Source of the DNA: an uncultured Bacteroidales bacterium
GTDB taxonomy: Bacteria > Bacteroidota > Bacteroidia > Bacteroidales > Muribaculaceae
Reading direction: 5' to 3'
Length of the DNA stretch: 21,073 nucleotides
Assembly (NCBI GenBank): GCA_900554345.1
Contig: USHH01000009.1
Location: 1 to 21,073, forward strand
Part shown: positions 7,935 to 15,232 of the stretch, piece by piece
How positions within the stretch are numbered: position 1 is the stretch's first letter
Layout: every line of letters begins with the position of its first letter
Program-made: the position numbers and the translations under genes
The notes under the pieces: generated by a model
The model's input: only the letters and a program-made list of their open reading frames with translations
The model's database searches: none
Told to the model about the DNA's origin: nothing

Positions 7935-8965
7935 CAAGGCCCACCACACGCCTATGGCTCACTGTGATAGGCGTCTCCATACTCATATTCTTCATCCTCA
8001 ACCTGCTTCTGGGCTACGTGAGGATACCTCTCGGGTCGATAGTGGATATACTCACAGGCGGCAGCGGAGAGAGGGAGATATGGCGCAACATAGTGCTGAA
8101 GTCGAGGGTGCCGCAGGCGCTGACAGCCGTCATGGCGGGAGCCGGCCTGGCCGTGAGCGGCCTGCTGATGCAGACCGTATTCCACAACCCGCTCGCGGGA
8201 CCGTCGGTGCTCGGCATCAGCAGCGGGGCAAGCCTCGGAGTGGCGTTCGTGGTGCTTCTCTCGGGGAGCATCGGAGGCGTCGCCCTGAGCAAGCTCGGCG
8301 TGGTGGGCGAAGTCACAATCACGCTCTCGGCCGTGGCGGGCTCGCTGCTGGTGATGGCCCTGATAGCGTTTGTGTCGCAGAAAGTGAAGGGCAACGTCAC
8401 GTTGCTGGTAATGGGCGTTATGATCGGCTATATAGCCAACGCCATCATCGGGGTGCTGAAATTCTTCAGCGCCGAGGAGGACATAAGGGCCTACGTGATA
8501 TGGGGTCTCGGGAGCTTCGCAAGGGTCTCCGGCGGTCAGACCACTGTATTCGTGGTGCTCATGCTCCTGCTTCTTCCTCTTTCCTTCCTGCTCATAAAGA
8601 CCCTCAACCTGATGCTTCTCGGCGACTCCTATGCCAGGAACCTCGGCCTGAACATCAAGAGAGCGCGTCTGCTTGTAATCTCATGCGCCGGAGTGCTGGT
8701 GGCGGTGGTCACGGCCTATTGCGGGCCGATAGTGTTCCTGGGGCTTGCCGTGCCGCATATCTGCCGCGGCATCTTCCACACCTCCAACCACGCCGTGCTG
8801 CTGCCGGCTTCCCTGCTGACCGGGGCATCGCTGGCCCTTGTATGCAACCTGATAGCCCGCATGCCGGGCTTCGAGGGGGCATTGCCGGTCAACTCGGTCA
8901 CGGCTCTTGTCGGTGCTCCGGTCGTGATCTGGGTCCTCTTCCACAAGCGCAGGAGCCAGGGGTGA
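7931..8965 (+). CDS. FecCD/BtuC-family ABC transporter permease
   Basis: A 344-residue permease of the FecCD family, a normal length for BtuC, with about ten hydrophobic helices. Family motifs are clear: RVPQALTAVMAGAGLAVSG (59-77), then NPLAGPSVLGISSGASLGV (86-104), and near the end GPIVFLGLAVPHICRG, where BtuC-type permeases contact the ATPase. It forms the inner-membrane channel for the substrate handed over by the preceding lipoprotein, to which it is coupled by an ATGA overlap. The ATPase gene (btuD) that normally follows is absent: the stop codon TGA at 8963-8965 lies inside the first unit of a heptamer tract, and the next gene is on the other strand. The ATPase must come from elsewhere if the transporter works. 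Confidence 0.93.
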   Translation: MTRPTTRLWLTVIGVSILIFFILNLLLGYVRIPLGSIVDILTGGSGEREIWRNIVLKSRVPQALTAVMAGAGLAVSGLLMQTVFHNPLAGPSVLGISSGASLGVAFVVLLSGSIGGVALSKLGVVGEVTITLSAVAGSLLVMALIAFVSQKVKGNVTLLVMGVMIGYIANAIIGVLKFFSAEEDIRAYVIWGLGSFARVSGGQTTVFVVLMLLLLPLSFLLIKTLNLMLLGDSYARNLGLNIKRARLLVISCAGVLVAVVTAYCGPIVFLGLAVPHICRGIFHTSNHAVLLPASLLTGASLALVCNLIARMPGFEGALPVNSVTALVGAPVVIWVLFHKRRSQG

Positions 8966-9069
8966 AGGGTGAAGAGTGAAGAGTCAAGATTCAAGAGTCA
9001 AGATTCAAGATCCAAGATTCAAGAGTCGTGAAGGGTCAAGAGTGAAGAGTCAAGAGTTAAGAATCAAGG
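8962..9069. repeat. Degenerate heptamer tract (15 units) between converging operons
   Basis: Fifteen tandem heptamers close to GTSAAGA can be read without gaps except for a 3-base insert: nine units at 8962-9024, GTC at 9025-9027, six units at 9028-9069. Variants include GTGAAGA, GTCAAGA, TTCAAGA and GTTAAGA. The first unit contains the TGA stop of the permease (8963-8965). The unit at 9056-9062 contains the TAA stop of cbiJD on the other strand (9059-9057), and the last unit encodes its final residues. No inverted repeats or spacers are present. Similar AAGAGTGAAGAGT-type tracts are, from memory, recurrent between genes in Bacteroidales. The function is unknown. Confidence 0.9.
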
Positions 9070-10853
9070 GCATAGCGGAGGTGGAGGGAGTCGTCGATGA
9101 GAATCAGGATCAGTGGAGTGGCGGGCAGGAGCCTTCTGCAATGCTCACGGCAGAGGCGCAGCAGGGCCGGAAAAAATCTGTCGGCGTCTGCCTCATCGCT
9201 GTCCCATAACTCTCTTGCAAGAGCCATGCGGCGGATGATTCCTATCATGGCTGATGAACAACCGGCCTCCAGGGCAACCCGACACAGGAATTCCCGGTTG
9301 AAGGTCACCTTGTGGCTGTGGGTGTCGAGATTACCCTCTGCCAGCTTCACCGCCTTGCCCACCATCAAGCCAAGCGCCACACCGTCGAGATCGAACTCCG
9401 ATGCCGTCGCCACGGTGTCGCCCACGGCATTGCCGTAATGGATGAAAGCAGCGTCAGGCAGTGCGGGAAAGGCCTTCCTCACCGCCTTCTCGCTTCTTGC
9501 CCCGGAGTTGAGCACGAGCATGCGGCATCCCGTAGCAACAGCCACCTCCATCTCCCGCCGTATCGACCCCATGAAAGCCTCATGGGAAAAGGGCATCACA
9601 ACGCCGGAAGTCCCTATTATGGATATGCCTCCGATGACACCTACCCGGGGGTTGAAGGTTTTTCCGGCTATCGACTCACCATCGGTCACGCTTATCGTCA
9701 CATCGCATCCCTCCGGACAGAGAGGCATGAGCTCCGCGGTCATCATCCTCCTCGGCACCGGGTTGACCGCCGGCTCACCGACCTCCAGGCCGAGGCCGGG
9801 CAATGTCACTACGCCTACCCCTTCTCCCCTCAGGAAACGAATGATGCCCTTGCCGTTTATCCTCACTGTGGCCGTGATTCTGCAACCATCGGTCACATCG
9901 GGGTCATCGCCGGCATCCTTCACAACCGTCGCGCTCGCGGTTGCGACACCGACTTCACACTCTTCCATCCGGAATCGAAACACCTCTCCGCCGGGCAATG
10001 ATATCGCCACTTCCTCGCAAGACTCTCCTTCGAGCAGCGATATCAGCGCCCCCTTGGCAGCGGCCGTAGCGCATGAGCCGGTAGTGAAGCCGCTGCGTAA
10101 TTTATAGAATCCGGGCACGAGACGCTCCACGGCCTTGCGCAGACCTACCGGGCCTTCCACCTTAATGAAGTCCTCTGACATTTCCGGACGCTCCACCACA
10201 TAGACCTTCACGCCTGCCTCAAGAGCCTCCGATACCTTCCTTACGAAGCCTCCCGACTCACCGCTCTCCTTGGTGAGCACGGCATCAGGCGCTATTTCCT
10301 CAAGACACTTTCGTATGTCGCCGTCATCCTTATAATAGACAAGCCGGGAAACGGGAAATCCCTTTTCTTCCGCCAGGATCCTCGACTCCCGACGGTCAAG
10401 GATCCTGAACCATGTCGGCGTCTCCCTCCAGAATGGAGAAAGCTTCCCGATGGTCTGCACTCCGGTGAGAGCCAGAAGCCGTGAGACACCGTCGCGCCTC
10501 ATCCTGCCGATGGCGTCGCCAAAGCCGGCACACCACACGCACCGCGGGTCGCGGGGGGGATAGCGTCGCTCATACCTCACCACCGGAACACCGAGCTCCC
10601 TCGACGCCTCCGAGATATTGGCATGAAGCGACTCCGCAAAGGGATGGGCCGCATCCACGATCAACCGGATGCCCCGGACGCGGCAGAACTCCACAATCCC
10701 CTCCCGGTCGAGACCGCCGCTTACCGCCGTGCCGTTGGCGAGAACGAGCTGCTGTAGGCCGTCTCGCGTGGAATAGAAGAACGGAGCGCCGGCCTTGTCG
10801 AGGACAGATGCCGCGAGACGCCCTTCGGTGGTGCCTCCGAATATCAGTATCAT
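9057..10853 (-). CDS. cbiJD: CbiJ-CbiD fusion: cobalt-precorrin-6A reductase / cobalt-precorrin-5B C1-methyltransferase
   Basis: A 598-residue bifunctional enzyme of the anaerobic corrin pathway. Residues 1-245 are CbiJ, the reductase of cobalt-precorrin-6A, with the Rossmann start GGTTEGR (6-12) and DAAHPFA (67-73). Residues 253-575 are CbiD, which methylates C1 of cobalt-precorrin-5B, with GFTTGSCATAAAKGAL (255-270), KDAGDDPDVT (312-321) and GTSGVVMP (414-421). I chose ATG 10853: the open frame extends upstream, but that part is the shadow of cbiGF and reads as Arg/His-rich noise. The start overlaps the cbiGF stop by 4 bases (ATGA), implying coupled translation. Its last residues come from the heptamer tract. 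The two steps fused are consecutive apart from the CbiG/CbiD/CbiJ order, so fusion could channel intermediates. Confidence 0.95.
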   Translation of the reverse strand: MILIFGGTTEGRLAASVLDKAGAPFFYSTRDGLQQLVLANGTAVSGGLDREGIVEFCRVRGIRLIVDAAHPFAESLHANISEASRELGVPVVRYERRYPPRDPRCVWCAGFGDAIGRMRRDGVSRLLALTGVQTIGKLSPFWRETPTWFRILDRRESRILAEEKGFPVSRLVYYKDDGDIRKCLEEIAPDAVLTKESGESGGFVRKVSEALEAGVKVYVVERPEMSEDFIKVEGPVGLRKAVERLVPGFYKLRSGFTTGSCATAAAKGALISLLEGESCEEVAISLPGGEVFRFRMEECEVGVATASATVVKDAGDDPDVTDGCRITATVRINGKGIIRFLRGEGVGVVTLPGLGLEVGEPAVNPVPRRMMTAELMPLCPEGCDVTISVTDGESIAGKTFNPRVGVIGGISIIGTSGVVMPFSHEAFMGSIRREMEVAVATGCRMLVLNSGARSEKAVRKAFPALPDAAFIHYGNAVGDTVATASEFDLDGVALGLMVGKAVKLAEGNLDTHSHKVTFNREFLCRVALEAGCSSAMIGIIRRMALARELWDSDEADADRFFPALLRLCREHCRRLLPATPLILILIDDSLHLRYALDS

Positions 10854-12625
10854 TGACGGAAAAGATGCTTGAAATCGCTTGAATACAGCCGGGAGAGCCC
10901 CTCGCGGTTGTCGATGGCGTCGCCCACCACAAGGAGGGTGGTGAGGGTGAGGTTGTTGTCGCGCACTATCTTCGCGAGGTCGCGGAGCACCCCCCGGTAG
11001 ATTTTCTGCTCCTTCCACGTGAGCTTGTAGCATGCGGCCACAGGTGTCTCGGGCGGATAGGCTTCGAGAAGCTCCCGCTGCACATCCTCCACTATCGCGG
11101 CGCTGAGATAGATGCACATCGTGGACTGCGAGCGGGCCAGAAGATGGAGCTTCTCCTTCTCGGGCATGGGGGTACGCCCCTCGCCTCGCGTGAGGATGAT
11201 GGTCTGCACCCGCTCCGGGATAGTGAACTGCGAGCGCAGCTCCGCAGCCGCCGCCTGAAACGAGGAGATGCCGGGAGTGATATGGTAAGACATGCCGTAG
11301 CGGTCGAAATACGCCATCTGCTCCTGGATCGCCCCGTATATGCAGGGGTCGCCCGTGTGGAGACGCACCACGAGGAGACCACGGTCGTAGAACTTCTTCA
11401 TCAGCGCGAACTGCTCTTCGACATCCATGGAGGCGGAGCTCCTCACCACACATCCCGCCTTGGCATAATGCGTAAGCTCCACCGGCACCAGGCTTCCGGC
11501 GTAGAGGATAAGGTCGGCCGAAGAGAGGAACCTCTTTCCGCGCACCGACACGAGCTCGGGATCGCCGGGGCCGGCGCCCACAATCTCTATACGGCCGCCC
11601 CGACAGGCATCCGCATCCATCGCCACGGCAAAGGTGAAATCATTCCCCTCTCCCAGACAACCCTTGCTCTTCTCAATAAGCAACGGACCTTCTCCGGCAG
11701 CCTTTATCGCAGCGCTCTCGGCAACTCCGGCCACTCCGGTGACCTCCCTGACCTTTTCGGAGGGATTGGCGACAGCCACCTCCGACAGCTGCCAGGGCGC
11801 GTAGATCTCCACTTCGCCATCACTGAAACGGCGCGACAGCTCCGCCACGAGAGGCTCGTCTTTCTTCAGCTCTATCGTGGCCACTGTCCTGACGCAGAGT
11901 GGCGAGAGACCCTTATCAACCATCCTCGACTCGATATATCCGGCTATTCCCTCCGGATCGCACTGTCGGCGACACCCTATACCCAAAGCAAGCACTTTAG
12001 GCCGATAATAAAGCACCGGCACATCCACGTCGTAAGTCCTCGGGCCCACCACAATAAGAAGACGGCAGTTTTCCGGAAGCGCTTTCGGATCCTTCACCAT
12101 CGTGACATTCGGAGGCAGCGTGCTTTCCATCCAGAGGGTGCCCCGGTCTCTGACATCGAGCAGCAGGCCCACCTGATTGCCGTTCACGAAAGAGAAGATG
12201 GCTTCGTTCATCCCATCGCGCGATATATCGGCTGTCCAGCCGAAACGGCCGGCAAGGGTGTCGAGGGCCCATAACCCGGCGTTGTCGCTCTGGGTGGTGA
12301 CCACCGGCTCCGCACCTATGATGCAGGCCACACGCCGCGCAAGCTCGTTGGCACCCCCTACATGACCCGAAAGCACGGGGATGGCATAGCGGCCGGAAGT
12401 GTCGACACACACCACCGCCGGGTCGCTGTATTTATCATTGACGAGCGGCGCAATCGCCCTGACGCAGATCCCGAGGGCTCCGATGAATATCACGGCTTTC
12501 GCCCCATCGATGCCCACACCCTTGCGGTGGAGACGTATACGGCTGTCGCCGAGCTCTCCGGCGATAACCGAAGCGAGCTTCATGCCCTCGGCGTTGACCG
12601 CCACTATAAGGTAAGACTTGTCCAT
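10850..12625 (-). CDS. cbiGF: CbiG-CbiF fusion: cobalt-precorrin-5A hydrolase / cobalt-precorrin-4 C11-methyltransferase
   Basis: A 591-residue bifunctional enzyme. The N-terminal part (about 1-325) is CbiG, which opens the delta-lactone of cobalt-precorrin-5A and releases acetaldehyde; visible motifs are VLSGHVGGANELA (84-96), ALGIGCRR (213-220) and GVAGVAESAAI (297-307). The C-terminal part (about 345-591) is CbiF, the SAM-dependent C11-methyltransferase, with VGAGPGDPELVSVRG (349-363) and HTGDPCIYGA (423-432). CbiF acts immediately before CbiG in the pathway, so the fusion joins successive reactions. The ATG at 12625 lies inside the end of cbiET, giving a 22-base overlap. The enzyme is cytoplasmic and belongs to the riboswitch-controlled minus-strand operon. 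Confidence 0.96.
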   Translation of the reverse strand: MDKSYLIVAVNAEGMKLASVIAGELGDSRIRLHRKGVGIDGAKAVIFIGALGICVRAIAPLVNDKYSDPAVVCVDTSGRYAIPVLSGHVGGANELARRVACIIGAEPVVTTQSDNAGLWALDTLAGRFGWTADISRDGMNEAIFSFVNGNQVGLLLDVRDRGTLWMESTLPPNVTMVKDPKALPENCRLLIVVGPRTYDVDVPVLYYRPKVLALGIGCRRQCDPEGIAGYIESRMVDKGLSPLCVRTVATIELKKDEPLVAELSRRFSDGEVEIYAPWQLSEVAVANPSEKVREVTGVAGVAESAAIKAAGEGPLLIEKSKGCLGEGNDFTFAVAMDADACRGGRIEIVGAGPGDPELVSVRGKRFLSSADLILYAGSLVPVELTHYAKAGCVVRSSASMDVEEQFALMKKFYDRGLLVVRLHTGDPCIYGAIQEQMAYFDRYGMSYHITPGISSFQAAAAELRSQFTIPERVQTIILTRGEGRTPMPEKEKLHLLARSQSTMCIYLSAAIVEDVQRELLEAYPPETPVAACYKLTWKEQKIYRGVLRDLAKIVRDNNLTLTTLLVVGDAIDNREGLSRLYSSDFKHLFRQ

Positions 12626-13815
12626 TTCGGTTTTATTGCTTTGATTACTGTGATGGGATTATGGTCATCGACGGCTATGAGATGGCGCTCCTCGATATGC
12701 ATGCCGGCGCTTTCAGCGGCGCTCGCAAATGCCATCAGACTCTCCTGACTGACTGAATTGAAAACCACGGTGCATCCCGGAAGGGCGTATTCGGCGACTT
12801 TGGCCACCATCTCCTCCAGACGGCCGCCGTGGCCGCCGATGAAGACCGCGTCGGGATGCGGCCACCGCGAGAGGTCGAGCTTCATGAAATCGCCGGTGAC
12901 GGACGTGATGCCTGGTGCTCCGAAGCGGCGCGAGTTCGTCTCCATGAGCGCCACACCTTCGGCACGCCTCTCGAAAGCCACGATGTCAAGATGCGGGAAA
13001 CGCAGCCGCGCCTCGATGGATACGGAACCGGTGCAGAAGCCGATGTCCCACATCACGTGTTTTTTATGCAGGTCAAGCATAGAAAGCGAAAGCAGACGTA
13101 TGGGCATCTTAGTGATCATATTCCTGCGCCCTTCGAGATGCTCGAAATCCTCCTCCGGAATGCCCAACGGACGCCGGGTAGGTTTTGCTGCCTCGAGCAC
13201 CAGGCAGTTCGGCATCTCGAAATCGCACTCTGTGGCTTCGATGAGCGTCATCTTCCTCACTCTTTCCTTCTCCTCGTTGCCGAGATTCTCGCCCACGGTC
13301 ATGTCATAGGAGATGTAGCCATAGTCGATGAGTCGCCGGGCCACGGCGGCCGGCGTCTTCTTTCTGTCGGTGAGCACACCGATGGGTGAGGCCCCGGCGA
13401 TAAGAGCCGAGTCAAGACGCTTCCAGTCGCGTCCGGTAAGCGTCACGCACACCATATCGTGATACGCGAGACCGATACGGTGGCAGAGCGTCTGGATGCT
13501 GTTGAACGAAGGCCACACCTCGATTCCGGCATCCGGAAACTCGCGCTTCAATGTGGAGGCGAAGCCGCTGAATAGTGGATCGCCGGAAGCGAACACCACA
13601 ACCTCATCATAATCCTCATATTGACGCAGCGTCTTCCTGACCGGCACTCCCAGCTCGATCCAGCATGCGTCGGCAGGAAGCATCCGCTCCACGATGTCGT
13701 GGTGACGCCGCCCGCCGGAGAAAACCTTTCCGTTGGCCACGATGTCGGCCACCCGGGAATCGAACCGTTGGTCACGGCTGTCGCTCAAGCCTATGACTAC
13801 AAACCGCCTACACAT
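12604..13815 (-). CDS. cbiET: CbiE-CbiT (CobL-type) fusion: cobalt-precorrin-7 C5-methyltransferase / C15-methyltransferase-decarboxylase
   Basis: A 403-residue fusion with the layout of CobL. CbiE occupies about 1-215 (FVVIGLSD at the start, then FASGDPLFSG at 75-84), a class III SAM methyltransferase fold. CbiT occupies about 235-403, a Rossmann-type methyltransferase with DIGFCTGSVSIEA (257-269) and FIGGHGG (325-331). Together they methylate C5 and C15 and remove the C12 acetate carboxyl on the way to cobalt-precorrin-8. The SAM loop has Phe-Cys where many CbiT proteins have Ala-Gly, which I regard as a lineage variant, not a defect. ATG 13815 overlaps the cbiHC stop by 8 bases, and the gene overlaps cbiGF by 22 bases. 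Confidence 0.95.
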   Translation of the reverse strand: MCRRFVVIGLSDSRDQRFDSRVADIVANGKVFSGGRRHHDIVERMLPADACWIELGVPVRKTLRQYEDYDEVVVFASGDPLFSGFASTLKREFPDAGIEVWPSFNSIQTLCHRIGLAYHDMVCVTLTGRDWKRLDSALIAGASPIGVLTDRKKTPAAVARRLIDYGYISYDMTVGENLGNEEKERVRKMTLIEATECDFEMPNCLVLEAAKPTRRPLGIPEEDFEHLEGRRNMITKMPIRLLSLSMLDLHKKHVMWDIGFCTGSVSIEARLRFPHLDIVAFERRAEGVALMETNSRRFGAPGITSVTGDFMKLDLSRWPHPDAVFIGGHGGRLEEMVAKVAEYALPGCTVVFNSVSQESLMAFASAAESAGMHIEERHLIAVDDHNPITVIKAIKPKWTSLTL

Positions 13816-15208
13816 CTCTGCCGGGCTTTAGCGCCGCCGCATCAGGCCAGCAGAGTATGGAGTTGACGAGGGTGGCCGCGAGATTGCTGCCACCCTTGCG
13901 CCCCTCGACGATGATTTTCGGTATCGACGTGAATGGCTTCACGCCATGCTTGCTCTCGCAGACGTGTACGAATCCCACCGGAGCGGCTATTATGCCGCAA
14001 GGACGCGCCTTGCCGAGACGTATCAGCCGGCTGAGCTCCATGAGGGCCGTGGGGGCGTTGCCGAAGACGTAGAGTGCCTCCGGATGTGCTTCCACGGCGC
14101 GGCGTATGGCCTCCTGCGTGCGCGTGATGCCCTCGGCCGCGGCCTGCTCCGCCACACCCTCGCGGTTGAGATAGCACTCCACCTTCACCCCGAGGCGCTC
14201 GAGAGCGCCCTTGCGTATGCCGGCAGCGGCCATCGTAACGTCGGTTATAATCGTGCGGTCGCCATCCCCGGTGAGTGCAGCGTAGATTTTCTCTACGGCG
14301 CCCTCGTCGACCTTGAGGATCCTCTCCATATCGAAGTCTGCGGTGGTGTGTATGGCATGGAGCAGCGGCCATTTCAGGCCCAGCGGGATATCCCTGAGCG
14401 AGAGTTCCTTCTCGATTGTTTGGAAACTTCTGGCCATGATGTCGCGCCCTATGGTACCGCTGTCGCTCTCGGAGCCGCTGTAATATCCCCTCGGGGTCAC
14501 GAAGCGGCCGCATGATGTAAACGAGGAGGAATTGCCGATGATCACCACCGTAAACATGTCGATATCGTCTGGATTGAAGCTTCCGAGTGTGGTGACCACA
14601 GCCGTCTCTCCGTCGCGTCCTGCCTGCCTAACGTAACCCACCGGAGTGTCGGCCGGGCGGCATTCGAGGAAAATCTCCCGGAGCCGGTGGAGCTGCCAGT
14701 AGCGTCCATGGCTCCGGGGATTGTAGACGGCGGTGACGAAGTCGGCATCTGCAGCCGCCCTGATGCGCTTCTCTATCACAGCCCAGGGCGTGAGCAGGTC
14801 GCTGAGTGAGATCACGCAGAAGTCATGGCCCACAGGCGCTCCGAGAAGGGCGGCCGCCTTCTGGAAGGCGCTGATGCCTGGAATCCCCTCCACATCGACA
14901 GCGCTCCCGCTGCGGCAGGCCATCTCGAGGGCCAGAGGCGCCATGCCGTAGATGCCGGCATCGCCGGAGCTGATCACACACACATCCCGGCCTCCGGCTG
15001 CTATGGCGAAGGCCTTTTCCAGACGGTCCACTTCCTGATGCATGCCGGTAGTGTAGAGCTCCGCATCGGGAGCGAGAAATCCCTTCACAAAGGGAAGATA
15101 ATAACTGTAGCCCACAAGGGCGCGGCAGCGCCTCAAGGCGTCGACGGCAGCCAAAGTCATGTCGCCCTCGCTGCCCGGTCCTATTCCTATAATCGTGATC
15201 TTACTCAT
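13808..15208 (-). CDS. cbiHC: CbiH-CbiC fusion: cobalt-factor III C17-methyltransferase / cobalt-precorrin-8 methylmutase
   Basis: A 466-residue fusion. CbiH (about 1-242) is the SAM-dependent ring-contracting C17-methyltransferase, with IGIGPG (7-12), SSGDAGIYGMA (80-90), GIPGISAFQ (108-116) and VYNPRS (161-166). CbiC (about 250-466) moves the methyl group from C11 to C12 to give cobyrinate; it has IHTTADF with the likely catalytic His287, GNAPTAL (383-389), PVGFVHVCESK (410-420) and GRKGGSNLAA (436-445). I chose ATG 15208, which gives MSKITIIG; a TTG two codons upstream is possible but less likely. The gene starts 24 bases after the PepSY stop and overlaps cbiET by 8 bases. It fuses an early and a late step of the ring pathway. 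Confidence 0.95.
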   Translation of the reverse strand: MSKITIIGIGPGSEGDMTLAAVDALRRCRALVGYSYYLPFVKGFLAPDAELYTTGMHQEVDRLEKAFAIAAGGRDVCVISSGDAGIYGMAPLALEMACRSGSAVDVEGIPGISAFQKAAALLGAPVGHDFCVISLSDLLTPWAVIEKRIRAAADADFVTAVYNPRSHGRYWQLHRLREIFLECRPADTPVGYVRQAGRDGETAVVTTLGSFNPDDIDMFTVVIIGNSSSFTSCGRFVTPRGYYSGSESDSGTIGRDIMARSFQTIEKELSLRDIPLGLKWPLLHAIHTTADFDMERILKVDEGAVEKIYAALTGDGDRTIITDVTMAAAGIRKGALERLGVKVECYLNREGVAEQAAAEGITRTQEAIRRAVEAHPEALYVFGNAPTALMELSRLIRLGKARPCGIIAAPVGFVHVCESKHGVKPFTSIPKIIVEGRKGGSNLAATLVNSILCWPDAAALKPGRDV

Positions 15209-15232
15209 TTCCAATATGTTTTTATGGCGTCG

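Noticed and set aside
7954..8979. A 341-codon open frame in a second frame of the permease gene
   Set aside because: The overlapping frame has ten hydrophobic helices and FecCD motifs; this one is Arg/His/Pro-rich and has none.
8962..9069. CRISPR array
   Set aside because: Units are seven bases, contiguous and degenerate, with no spacers and no cas genes nearby.
10854..11453. A 200-codon upstream extension of the cbiJD reading frame
   Set aside because: It lies entirely within cbiGF in another frame, is rich in Arg, His and Pro, and has no recognisable domain; the true start MILIFGGTTEGR at 10853 fits CbiJ exactly.
11144..12274. A 376-codon open frame antisense to cbiGF
   Set aside because: The minus strand carries clear CbiG and CbiF motifs; this frame is a His/Arg-rich shadow.
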